Assembly (NCBI GenBank): GCA_021646415.1
Contig: SOEU01000030.1
Coordinates: 1-34,686 of the forward strand
DNA length: 34,686 bases
Direction of reading: 5' to 3'
Source of the DNA: Candidatus Brocadia sp.
GTDB taxonomy: Bacteria > Planctomycetota > Brocadiia > Brocadiales > Brocadiaceae
Shown: in pieces, positions 22,012 to 30,016 of the stretch
Layout: the number at the start of each line of letters is the position of its first letter
Numbering within the stretch: position 1 is the stretch's first letter
The notes under the pieces: model-generated
The model's input: the letters and a program-made list of their open reading frames with translations, nothing else
Database searches by the model: none
What the model was told of the DNA's origin: nothing
Program-made: the position numbers and the translations under genes

Positions 22012-23694
22012 GTGGAAAAATTAAAAAACCCTGATGATCTCCAGAAGTTCAGGAAATCCCTTGAATCGAAACATCGCCCTGACACGGTACGCATATTTAT
22101 CTGTACCACAGGTTGCAGGGCACTGGGAGCGGAAGAAGTATGCAAGGCATTCAAGACTGAGATTGAAAGGCAATCACTTACAGATAAGATAGAAATTGTA
22201 GACACGGGTTGTCAGGGTCTCTGTGCCAGAGCCCCCGTCATGACCATAGAACCCATGGGCGTTTTCTATGGACGGGTAACGGAAACCGATGTCCCGGAAA
22301 TTATTTCCCGAACCATCCTGAAAGGGGAAATTATTGAACGTCTCTGTTATGTGGAGGCAGGCAAACGCGTCCCTTATATCCGTGATATCCCTTTTTACAG
22401 CAAACAAAAAAAGATTGTCCTTAAAAATTGCGGTACTATCGATCCAAAAAATATAAATGAATACATCCTGAGGGAGGGATATTTGGCATTTTCAAAGGTA
22501 CTCTCCGGCATGACACCAGACCAGGTCATCGATGAGATTAAAAACTCAGGTCTGCGGGGCAGGGGTGGAGCAGGGTTTCCAACAGGAAACAAATGGGAAT
22601 TCGTCAAAAAGGCACAGGGAGATATAAAATATTTAATCTGTAATGGAGACGAAGGAGATCCGGGCGCCTTTATGGACCGGGCAGTTCTCGAAGGCGACCC
22701 CAACTCAGTTATCGAAGGAATGCTTATCGGTGCTTATGCAATTGGGTCACGAAAAGGAATTATCTATGTACGCGCAGAATATCCCATCGCCGTGGAGCAT
22801 CTGAAAATTGCCATAGAACAAGCAAAATCACTCGGTCTCTTGGGTGAAAACATCCTCGGATCAAATTTCAGCTTTGATCTGGACATCAAGATGGGTGCCG
22901 GTGCATTCGTATGCGGGGAAGAAACCGCCCTCATAGCCTCCATAGAAGGGAAGAGAGGCATGCCGCGTCCCCGTCCTCCATTCCCGGCAACCAGTGGTCT
23001 TTGGGGAAAACCTACAAACATTAATAATGTAGAAACCTTTGCAAATGTACCCGTCATCATCCTGAAAGGTTCTGAATGGTATAAGGCCATTGGCACAGAA
23101 ACCAGTAAAGGTACAAAAATATTTGCCCTGGCAGGCAATGTGAAAAATACCGGCCTTGTTGAAGTTCCAATGGGAACAACACTCCGTGAGATTGTCTTTG
23201 ATATCGGGGGAGGTATTCCGGGTCGGAAAAAATTCAAGGCTGCACAGATGGGTGGTCCTTCCGGTGGGTGCGTACCCGCCCAGCATCTTGACCTTCCCAT
23301 CGATTATGAAACCGTTAAAGAGGTGGGGGCTATTATGGGTTCCGGTGGTCTTATTGTAATGGATGACTCAGCCTCCATGGTCGATATTGCACGGTATTTT
23401 ATGGAATTTTGTCAGGATGAATCCTGCGGAAAGTGTGTGCCGTGCAGGATCGGAACAAAGAGAATGCTCGACATCCTCACACGGATTACCAAGGGGCAGG
23501 GCAAGAAAGAGGATATTGGTTTATTAAAGGAACTGGCCGAGGTCACCAAAACAGCGTCCTTATGTGGTCTTGGACAAACGGCAGCAAACCCGGTACTTTC
23601 TACCATCCGTTACTATCTTAATGAATACGAGGAATTAATCGATAAAAAAGGCGTCCACACTTCACCGCAACAGAATCCCACAACACAACCTTAA
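22012..23694 (+). CDS. nuoF: NuoF-like FMN/NADH subunit of formate dehydrogenase
   Basis: The 560-residue protein has a thioredoxin-like [2Fe-2S] N-domain (CTTGC...DTGCQGLCARAP, about 30-75). The NuoF core follows, with FMN loop GLRGRGGAGFPTGNKWEF (about 180), NADH-contact region CNGDEGDPGAFMDR, GAGAFVCGEETAL and the [4Fe-4S] ligands ESCGKCVPCRIGT plus a later Cys. It reduces NAD with electrons from formate. The C-terminal 2x[4Fe-4S] domain found in HydB/HndC of bifurcating hydrogenases is missing. Plain NAD reduction is therefore more likely than ferredoxin-based bifurcation. The GTG start has AAAGGAG upstream. It follows the toxin gene by 34 bp and is followed by the sensor kinase after 8 bp. 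Confidence 0.9.
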   Translation: MEKLKNPDDLQKFRKSLESKHRPDTVRIFICTTGCRALGAEEVCKAFKTEIERQSLTDKIEIVDTGCQGLCARAPVMTIEPMGVFYGRVTETDVPEIISRTILKGEIIERLCYVEAGKRVPYIRDIPFYSKQKKIVLKNCGTIDPKNINEYILREGYLAFSKVLSGMTPDQVIDEIKNSGLRGRGGAGFPTGNKWEFVKKAQGDIKYLICNGDEGDPGAFMDRAVLEGDPNSVIEGMLIGAYAIGSRKGIIYVRAEYPIAVEHLKIAIEQAKSLGLLGENILGSNFSFDLDIKMGAGAFVCGEETALIASIEGKRGMPRPRPPFPATSGLWGKPTNINNVETFANVPVIILKGSEWYKAIGTETSKGTKIFALAGNVKNTGLVEVPMGTTLREIVFDIGGGIPGRKKFKAAQMGGPSGGCVPAQHLDLPIDYETVKEVGAIMGSGGLIVMDDSASMVDIARYFMEFCQDESCGKCVPCRIGTKRMLDILTRITKGQGKKEDIGLLKELAEVTKTASLCGLGQTAANPVLSTIRYYLNEYEELIDKKGVHTSPQQNPTTQP

Positions 23695-23702
23695 GGTGAA
23701 AT

Positions 23703-25640
23703 ATGAAGGTACTTCTCATCGGGGCAGGGAAAGGCGGATCTGCCCTTTTATCCATCCTGTACGAAGATAAGGAAATTGAGATTGTTGGAGTGGTGGATAA
23801 CAATCAACATGCTGAAGGACTAAAGATTGCAAGGCAATACAATATCCCTGCCTACTCCCATTATGAAAACCTGATAAAAAGGGAAGATCTCGATGTTATC
23901 ATCGATGTTACAAAAAATCCACAAGTACTCATTGATATAGAAAAAAATAAACCTGCAAACACTGAGATTCTGGGTGGTTTGAGTGCCAAACTTATATGGA
24001 GCCTGGTAGAGGAACGGAAGAAAAAAGAGGAGGAAATCCAAAAAAGTCTTTCTGAACAGAAGGCCCTTTACCGTATTGGGATTATGCTTTCCTCCGCGCG
24101 GGAAATGAATGAAGTGTTTCAAACCATCGTGAGAAGCGGCCTGGAAATAACAAACACTCCTGCCGGAAGCCTTGCTTTGTATGACGCAGAAAAAAACGAA
24201 CTGGAACTCACCGCTGTACATGGTTTCAGCCCGGAGTTTTCTTTAAAAGCAACACGATGGAAGGTAAGACCCGGTGGCCTTACCAGCAAAATCCTTTCAC
24301 AAAAACAGCCATTTGTGGTACCCGACATCAGCGGGGAGTCTTCAATCGACACAAAAGTTATTATGGCTGAAGGCATTCGCTCCCTGGTAGCCACCCCTCT
24401 CACCACTGAAAACAGGATTGTGGGTATCCTTTATGTAGACGATTACAAACCACGTACCTTTACCAAACGAGACATTTCTATCCTGGGACTCCTGGCAACA
24501 CAAGCAACCATTGCTATCGAAAAGGCAAAAATACAAGAGCAGCTTGAATTGAAAAATCAGAAACTCAAGCATACCATGGATTACCTGCAAAATATCCTGG
24601 ACAATTCTGCTGATATGATCATCACCACAGATATAGAAAATAATGTGGTAGAATTTAATAAATGTGCGGAAGAGATCCTGGGATACTTACAAAATGAGAT
24701 TGCAGGAAAGCCGCTCGCTGGATTATTTACTAACCCAGATCAATGCAGAATGTTATTAGAAAAGATTAAAAGAGAAGGGAAAGTCTCCAATCAGGAAACC
24801 CAGTTTATCACAAGGGAAAGGAAGATCGTTGATATCAGCCTTACCCTGTCTCAGCTCAAAGATACTGCGGGGAATATGATCGGAACCGTTGGAATTAGCA
24901 AAGATATTACGGAATTTAAGAGAACCCAGGCACAACTCATCCAGGCTGGAAAACTTGCCGGTATAGGTCAATTGGCTGCCGGCATTGCCCATGAAATTAA
25001 CAACCCGCTGAGTGGCGTATTAGGATACGCCAAAAGGCTTATGAAAAAGGCAGAGGACGAAGAACTCCGGAAAGTCCCGGCCTTCAAGACCTTCCCCAGA
25101 GAAATGAAACTGATCGCCGATTCCGCCCTGCGCTGCAAGAAAATCATCGAAGGCCTCCTGAAATTCTCCCGCACATCGGAGACAGAAAGTATGAACGTAA
25201 ATGTGAATGAAGTAATTGATGAATCTCTGGTACTGTTCGGGAATCAGTTATCATCCCACAACGTTGAACTAAACAAGGTTTTAAACCCCGACATTCCCAC
25301 GATTCGTGCAAATCATACTCAGATACAACAAGTTTTTACTGATATAATTATCAATGCACTGCAGGCCATGCCACAGGGAGGCAAACTGACGATCGTTACG
25401 AGGCCTATAAATTCTTTTGCTGTTGAAATTGAATTTACTGACACAGGGGAAGGTATCTCCAAAGAAAATTTAACAAAGATATTCGAACCATTCTTTACTA
25501 CCCGCGAACCAGGCAAAGGAACAGGTTTGGGACTCTACATGATTTACAGGATTTTACAAAACCATCACGGACGTATCGATGTAAAAAGCGAGGTAGGGCA
25601 AGGTGCAACTTTTACGATAACCTTACCCTATAGCCATTAA
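23703..25640 (+). CDS. Rossmann-GAF-PAS hybrid sensor histidine kinase
   Basis: The 645-residue protein begins with an NAD(P)-binding Rossmann domain: [20 protein letters not shown] (GxGxxG), then [12 protein letters not shown] and DVIIDVTKN. It covers about 110 residues and resembles dihydrodipicolinate reductase/homoserine dehydrogenase N-domains. A GAF domain (about 140-275), a PAS domain (about 290-405) and the transmitter follow. The phosphorylated His is His430 in [17 protein letters not shown], and ATP-binding motifs are [21 protein letters not shown] and [11 protein letters not shown]. There is no membrane segment, so it senses an internal signal. Its place 8 bp after nuoF, with ribosome-binding site AAGGTG, suggests that it monitors the NAD(H) or redox state produced by the enzyme. 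Confidence 0.88.
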   Translation: MKVLLIGAGKGGSALLSILYEDKEIEIVGVVDNNQHAEGLKIARQYNIPAYSHYENLIKREDLDVIIDVTKNPQVLIDIEKNKPANTEILGGLSAKLIWSLVEERKKKEEEIQKSLSEQKALYRIGIMLSSAREMNEVFQTIVRSGLEITNTPAGSLALYDAEKNELELTAVHGFSPEFSLKATRWKVRPGGLTSKILSQKQPFVVPDISGESSIDTKVIMAEGIRSLVATPLTTENRIVGILYVDDYKPRTFTKRDISILGLLATQATIAIEKAKIQEQLELKNQKLKHTMDYLQNILDNSADMIITTDIENNVVEFNKCAEEILGYLQNEIAGKPLAGLFTNPDQCRMLLEKIKREGKVSNQETQFITRERKIVDISLTLSQLKDTAGNMIGTVGISKDITEFKRTQAQLIQAGKLAGIGQLAAGIAHEINNPLSGVLGYAKRLMKKAEDEELRKVPAFKTFPREMKLIADSALRCKKIIEGLLKFSRTSETESMNVNVNEVIDESLVLFGNQLSSHNVELNKVLNPDIPTIRANHTQIQQVFTDIIINALQAMPQGGKLTIVTRPINSFAVEIEFTDTGEGISKENLTKIFEPFFTTREPGKGTGLGLYMIYRILQNHHGRIDVKSEVGQGATFTITLPYSH

Positions 25641-25851
25641 ACAAACACTAGAGAAAATTCAAGAGCGACGTAACAACGAAAAAGATTGCAGCGGGCAGTA
25701 AGCAGTGGGCAACAAATCCCGTTGCGAATTATCAACTGCCTAATCCGAACGAATCGGAAGGGTAAAATGAAAAGTGATCGATGGAAGACATCCCCTTCAT
25801 CTTATCTTACGAAGGGGGAAAGAGGGGTGATTAAAAGTTCAATGCCTATAG

Positions 25852-25898
25852 TACCTTGCAAAAAATATTTTGACATTTTCAGCAAAAATATTTTTTGT
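25852..25898 (+). repeat. AT-rich repeat, copy 1
   Basis: The core caaaaaatattttgacattt is found in inverted orientation at 29738-29785. Two arms of the type aaaaatatttt flank a small central part. Unknown origin. Confidence 0.65.
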
Positions 25899-25924
25899 AG
25901 TGGCAAGGCGCGCCTTGCCACTAC
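25897..25924. repeat. 28-bp perfect palindrome
   Basis: Arms GTAGTGGCAAGGCG and CGCCTTGCCACTAC with no loop. It is followed by ggtcttttcc. It may act as a terminator for the upstream genes or as a REP element. Confidence 0.75.
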
Positions 25925-26025
25925 GGTCTTTTCCGATTCATTCGGGTTAGGCTAAAAATAGACATAAAATAACTTACAGAATGAGAAGTTCTTAATACTA
26001 TCGATTAAAATAGGGAGGATTTGCC

Positions 26026-27216
26026 ATGCCAGGCGAAAGAATCTTAGTTATTGACGACGAAGAAATTATCTGCAGTTTACTCAAAGACACCCTGACCGAT
26101 GAAGGATATCAGGTGGAAACAGTAACCGACAGCAAAGAAGGGCTTGAGAAGATTCTCAGGGGGGAACCTTTTGACGTACTCCTGACGGACATTCGTATGC
26201 CGAAAAAAGACGGGATGCAAATACTCAAGGAATCAAAAAGTCGCATGCCGGACATGATCGTTATCATCATAACCGGGTATCCGAGTATCGAAACCATTCG
26301 GGAGGCAAGTGAATACAATGCCTTTGATTATATTACAAAACCCCTCGATCCTGACGAGGTATGTGATTGTATTAAACGTTCCCTGGAAGCACGAAAATTA
26401 TCCAGAGAACTAAAAATCCCCGAAAAACCGCCCAGGATACTTGTGGTAGACGACATGCAATCGGCATTGTTTCTGGCAGAAGGCGTATTGGAAGACGAGG
26501 GTTATCATGCAGAAATCGCACAAAACGGTCAGGAAGCCCTCGAAAGGTTCAAACAAAAACACTTTGATATCGTAATCGCCGACCTCCACATGCCTGGCAT
26601 GGACGGCATCGAACTCCTGAACAACATCAAAAAGCTGGATATCAAGACGCTGGTCATCATCATGACGGCACGCCCCAGCATAGAATCGGCCATCCAGGCC
26701 TTCCGGCATGGTGCCTACGACTATATTACAAAACCTATCGACCCCGATACGATCATTAACACCATCCAGCGGGGATTTGAAAAACACCAACTCGAGATCA
26801 ATACGGATAAATTACTAAAACGCCTTCAGGACTTACGCCAACAATTGATCGATGAAAATACATCGCTCATGAAAGAAAGAGACTCTGCGAATAACATCAT
26901 AAATGCCGCACCGGACCTTATTATCACAACAGACGAGCATGCCAATATACGCACCATTAATAGCGCAACTGTAGGACTTCTGGGCTATAAAAAGGAAGAA
27001 CTCCTGGGAAAATCCATTGATAGTATCTTTGACGAAAAGAAAAACTTTTTTACGGGAATGGATTTTGAGAAGATGTTAAAAGAAGGCCCCGTTTACAACT
27101 ATCCCCTGACCTGCATCACAAATAAAGGTAGTAAGATAAAGACCGTCTGGTCTGGCGCTCCTATCCTCGACAAGGAAAAAGTGGCAAAAGGTGTTGTGGG
27201 AATCGGGAGAAAATAG
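26026..27216 (+). CDS. Tandem-receiver response regulator with PAS domain
   Basis: The 396-residue protein has two receiver domains and a PAS domain. The first receiver (about 5-120) has DDEE, phospho-Asp55 in LLTDIRMP, and the conserved Lys in YITKPLDP. The second (about 137-250) has VDD, Asp186 in IADLHMPGMDG, Thr in MTARPS and YITKPIDP. After a helical linker (about 262-290) comes a PAS domain (INAAPDLIITTDEHANIRTI and onward). No DNA-binding, GGDEF or kinase output domain follows, so it probably relays phosphate or interacts with another protein. It lies 385 bp after the sensor kinase and is the obvious partner. Ribosome-binding site GGGAGGA. Confidence 0.88.
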   Translation: MPGERILVIDDEEIICSLLKDTLTDEGYQVETVTDSKEGLEKILRGEPFDVLLTDIRMPKKDGMQILKESKSRMPDMIVIIITGYPSIETIREASEYNAFDYITKPLDPDEVCDCIKRSLEARKLSRELKIPEKPPRILVVDDMQSALFLAEGVLEDEGYHAEIAQNGQEALERFKQKHFDIVIADLHMPGMDGIELLNNIKKLDIKTLVIIMTARPSIESAIQAFRHGAYDYITKPIDPDTIINTIQRGFEKHQLEINTDKLLKRLQDLRQQLIDENTSLMKERDSANNIINAAPDLIITTDEHANIRTINSATVGLLGYKKEELLGKSIDSIFDEKKNFFTGMDFEKMLKEGPVYNYPLTCITNKGSKIKTVWSGAPILDKEKVAKGVVGIGRK

Positions 27217-27230
27217 TATACTTAATAAAT

Positions 27231-27869
27231 ATGAGAATAATATCTATTACCGGTACAGCCAGTGGCGTAGGGAAAACAACCGTTGCACGGTTTTTACTGC
27301 AACACCTGGAAGATTTTTCCGCCTTAAAAATCACCACAAAACACGAAGGTAATTGCCCCAGACACTCCGACTGCGATGTGTGTGAGACCATGAAGCGTCC
27401 GTACATAATCACTATTGACCCGCTTCTGATCAACCAATCTGGCAAAGACACCGCCTTATTTAAAAATGCCGGAGCCCGGAAGGTCGTCTGGCTTCAAGCC
27501 CACTCCGAATATCTGAACGTTGGCATTGCAGAAGCACTAACATACTTCAACAAAAACGATTCAATCATCGTGGAAGGGAATAGTTTTTTGCACGTTCACG
27601 ATGCCGACCTCAGCATCCTTGTTGCCACACCCAGAGAAACGAAGATCAAGCGTTCGACAAGGCAAATCGTTTCCAGGATCGATCTGGCAGTAATTAACAT
27701 ATATGCAGATGACAATACAGACGACATCATGAAGACACAGGAAAGATTACATCAGATCGGTTGCTATGCACCTGTCCATATCATAAATCCGTTACAAGAA
27801 GATTATCCCCCAAACGAAATCTTCCTCACCCACATCAAAGAAATGATTGGGCAACCAGTCCGGTCCTAA
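27231..27869 (+). CDS. mobB: MobB-like P-loop GTPase (molybdenum cofactor)
   Basis: The 212-residue P-loop protein starts RIISITGTASGVGKTTVARF (Walker A G-x4-GKTT). It has KITTKHEGNCPRHSDCDVCE, including a CPxHxDCxVC cysteine cluster, then FKNAGARKVVWLQAHSE and SIIVEGNSFL. These resemble MobB, which helps attach GMP to molybdopterin. Dethiobiotin synthetase (BioD) is a related fold, but its substrate motifs are not evident. The start is 14 bp after the response regulator stop, so the two are probably co-transcribed. FdhA needs bis-MGD cofactor, so a co-located MobB-like gene makes sense for its maturation. No other moa/mob gene is in the window. Confidence 0.7.
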   Translation: MRIISITGTASGVGKTTVARFLLQHLEDFSALKITTKHEGNCPRHSDCDVCETMKRPYIITIDPLLINQSGKDTALFKNAGARKVVWLQAHSEYLNVGIAEALTYFNKNDSIIVEGNSFLHVHDADLSILVATPRETKIKRSTRQIVSRIDLAVINIYADDNTDDIMKTQERLHQIGCYAPVHIINPLQEDYPPNEIFLTHIKEMIGQPVRS

Positions 27870-27959
27870 TAGAATTTTCATTTCTGGATAAAAAGCTGTT
27901 AAATAATGCCAACTGGATAATTTTTTCCAAACTATGATCAGCTAATGTTATGAACTTAT

Positions 27960-28032
27960 AACCACCCCTCTTTCCCCTCCTTCGCAAGGAGGGGACTTCG
28001 CCGTGAGCTCAGTCGAACGATGAAGGGTAGGT
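27960..28032 (+). repeat. Family A repeat, copy 3
   Basis: Nearly identical to 19741-19815 over 70 bp, including the CCCCTCCTTCGCAAGGAGGGG hairpin and the gtcgaacgatgaa tail. It lies after mobB, so copies of the family bracket the whole formate dehydrogenase tail. Confidence 0.8.
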
Positions 28033-28128
28033 CTTCCGCCAATTATGTAAGTAAATACATAATCGGTTAACACGTATCCCAGAAATCCGCATGATAAAAT
28101 GAAAATTCCTATACGATTGAATTATTAT

Positions 28129-28923
28129 TTATTTGGGCAGTATAGCCCAAATACGGCACTGCCCGCCTGATCCACCCTCAATCTTAATTGGTGCTATAAT
28201 AAGCATGGCCCCCTTTGGGGGCAACTTGTCAAGGTTGGCCACATTCTCAAGGATGAATTTCCCGGCGCCATTGATACTATGATGAACAGGAAAGTCCGAG
28301 CAATTTCCACAATCCCCACTGAGGGTATCGATACCGACACCTTTAATATGCCTCTTTTCTACCAGGAAACCGGTTGCTTCTTTTGAATAGCCAGGAAAGT
28401 GCATCCATCCGTTATTGTCCTTGTTTTTGTAATCTTCAAAACTATTCCACCGCTTACTCCACCCGGTATGTAATAATACAATAGACCCATGGGGTATTTG
28501 TCCGTTTGCCTTTTCCCATAACAAGATGTCCGATTGTGAAAGGGTATAATCAGGATTTCGCTCCGCCTTGTCTGTTATATCGATGACAATAGCAGGACCG
28601 ACCAGTTGTTCAAAAGGAATTTGATCAACTGAAGGTTGGTTTAGTTCAAAATGGTTGGGTGCATCGATATGCGTTCCCAGGTGTTCCGGTGTACTGTACC
28701 TGCCGGAAAATACCATATCCTTTTTGATATTGGCAATGACCTCGAACTTAAATGGGGTATAGTTCCCTACCGGCCAGTAGGCATTCTTTTCATTCAGGGG
28801 ATAGGTCAAGTCAATAACCGCTGCCTTACCTTCCATGACATCTTCAAGTATGCCTGCCCATAAGCATGGTCCTTGTAAAAAGAATATTGTCCCCAACATA
28901 ACCACTTTCAGAAATATTTTCAT
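28129..28923 (-). CDS. Secreted cyclase-family hydrolase
   Basis: About 264 residues: a signal peptide (MKIFLKVVMLGTIFFLQGPC and onward), then the cyclase/kynurenine formamidase fold. The metal-binding motif is HLGTHIDAPNHF (HxGTHxDxPxHF), followed by IPHGSIVLLHTGWSKRW, VGIDTLSGDCG and FPVHHSINGAGKFILENVAN. Enzymes of this family hydrolyse formamides or related amide/ester bonds using zinc or manganese. Export makes a role in tryptophan breakdown unlikely, and the substrate is not readable. The start is at 28923, with AAGGAG about 9-14 bases upstream; the frame continues upstream to 29001 without a good start. Its place after mobB is convergent, not in the same operon. Confidence 0.85.
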   Translation of the reverse strand: MKIFLKVVMLGTIFFLQGPCLWAGILEDVMEGKAAVIDLTYPLNEKNAYWPVGNYTPFKFEVIANIKKDMVFSGRYSTPEHLGTHIDAPNHFELNQPSVDQIPFEQLVGPAIVIDITDKAERNPDYTLSQSDILLWEKANGQIPHGSIVLLHTGWSKRWNSFEDYKNKDNNGWMHFPGYSKEATGFLVEKRHIKGVGIDTLSGDCGNCSDFPVHHSINGAGKFILENVANLDKLPPKGAMLIIAPIKIEGGSGGQCRIWAILPK

Positions 28924-29008
28924 CCTGCTATTCTCCTTTTCATTATTAACTGCGTATCGATAAAAACTCGTATGGCGTTTCATGAAAATGCATACATACA
29001 TGCATTAT

Positions 29009-29146
29009 CGTCATTGCGAGCGACAGCGAAGCAATCTTAAGCCTTTTAGGAACAAGAGATTGCGGAGCCTGTTCTGAGCGTATCAGCGAGAAATCTCCGG
29101 GTTTGTTTCAGCTCCGCTTCGCAACCGCTCTACTCCTCGCAATGAC
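29009..29146. repeat. 138-bp inverted-repeat element (REP/MITE-like)
   Basis: Terminal 11-bp inverted repeats GTCATTGCGAG and CTCGCAATGAC enclose a self-complementary core (gcgacagcgaagcaatc...). The sequence type 'CGTCATTGCGAGCGAAGCG' is widespread as a small non-autonomous element in several bacterial phyla. It lies just upstream of the cyclase gene start. Confidence 0.75.
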
Positions 29147-29458
29147 TTTTTTTACGAATACACTTTGCTGAATATTAATTGTTATTAAACATACTTACAT
29201 TAATTATTGCCAGAAGATTTTGCATAGTGGCCGCAACACTATGAAACGGAACAATTGCGGTTCTATGGCAGGTGAAAAGGAATAATTACTTTCGTTTAAA
29301 ATCAATTGAAAATAAATAAATTTAAGTGACAATGGAAAAGAAATAGAATTTCAGGGTCTCCACCAAACCAAGAGTACATTTGAACAATTTCATTTGTAAA
29401 ACGTTATCTGATCATATTAACTATAGCTATTGATAAGTAAGAATTGTGCGAGGGGAAG
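29147..29458. other. Gap, nothing recognised
   Basis: AT-rich, with no gene, no clear repeat and no terminator. The last bases include GAGGGG at about 29449-29454, the ribosome-binding site of the small ORF. Confidence 0.4.
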
Positions 29459-29722
29459 ATGATTGAAAGTGGGAAATTCGGCATAGGTTATTTCAAAATA
29501 GACATGCAAGATGGAATGGAAATTTTCCTATCCGTTAGTCTACATTTCGAATATGGACCGGGAATTCAGAGAGATGGTATTACTGCACCGAGAATGACTG
29601 ATCCAAAATCAGTAGATTATATAGCTAGTAATAATCCTTCGAATTTGCTCATCAAAAATCTAAATGCGACCTTTGCCATTTTATCATTTAAAAGCCTAAA
29701 TGAGGACATAATTTTATTCTGA
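29459..29722 (+). CDS. Hypothetical protein, 87 residues
   Basis: Starts at the ATG with GAGGGG 5 bases upstream: MIESGKFGIGYFKIDMQDGM and onward. A beta-rich N-terminal half (FLSVSLHFEYGPGI) is followed by a central loop (RDGITAPRMTDPKSVDYI) and a hydrophobic tail (LIKNLNATFAILSFKSLNED). I do not recognise the family. No signal peptide or membrane helix. The alternation of charged and hydrophobic residues and the ribosome-binding site favour a real gene, but no close neighbour supports it. Confidence 0.45.
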   Translation: MIESGKFGIGYFKIDMQDGMEIFLSVSLHFEYGPGIQRDGITAPRMTDPKSVDYIASNNPSNLLIKNLNATFAILSFKSLNEDIILF

Positions 29723-29737
29723 GATCATTTTCTCATG

Positions 29738-29785
29738 TGCCCTTTAAAAATATTTTTACTGAAATGTCAAAATATTTTTTGTAAG
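29738..29785 (-). repeat. AT-rich repeat, copy 2 (inverted)
   Basis: Reverse complement shares about 40 bp with 25852-25898 (core tacaaaaaatattttgacat). It lies after the hypothetical ORF. Confidence 0.6.
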
Positions 29786-29953
29786 GAACTACAATCTTGG
29801 TATTATATCGTTTAAGAAACTTTCGATTTGATGCAAAAATTGGCTGCCAGCTTGTTTAAAATCATCGAACAATCCCGGCTTTTTGGAAGAGGACATATGG
29901 CAAGCTGACCTATCCGATGAGGTAGCACATTACAGGAGGTAAAATACACTAGA

Positions 29954-30010
29954 ATGGACTTGCAAGATTACCAGGGTAAGCAGATCACGCTCTCAAACGA
30001 CCGCAGGTGA
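29954..30010 (+). other. 18-codon ORF before the starch synthase gene
   Basis: AGGAGGT (29934-29940) precedes ATG at 29954. The frame reads MDLQDYQGKQITLSNDRR and stops 6 bp before the glgA-like start. It could be a leader peptide. It also looks like the opening of nuclease-like proteins that start with a 'Y-x-GKxIxLTDERxxHI' segment, in which case it is a stub left after deletion. Confidence 0.4.
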
Positions 30011-30016
30011 TTCTCC

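Larger units (their letters stand above)
25641..26025. other. Gap between kinase and response regulator
   Basis: No gene. It carries a fragment of a C-rich repeat (gaagggggaaagaggggtga near 25813), a ~45-bp AT-rich repeat (25852-25898, inverted partner 29738-29785) and a 28-bp perfect palindrome (25897-25924). The response regulator ribosome-binding site GGGAGGA is at about 26010-26017. Confidence 0.6.

Noticed and set aside
22012-23694. Electron-bifurcating HydB-type subunit
   Set aside because: The C-terminal double [4Fe-4S] ferredoxin domain of HydB/HndC is absent and no ferredoxin-binding partner is encoded nearby.
19741-28032. Family A repeats as a CRISPR array
   Set aside because: The copies are far apart, differ in length and have genes rather than spacers between them; no cas gene is present.
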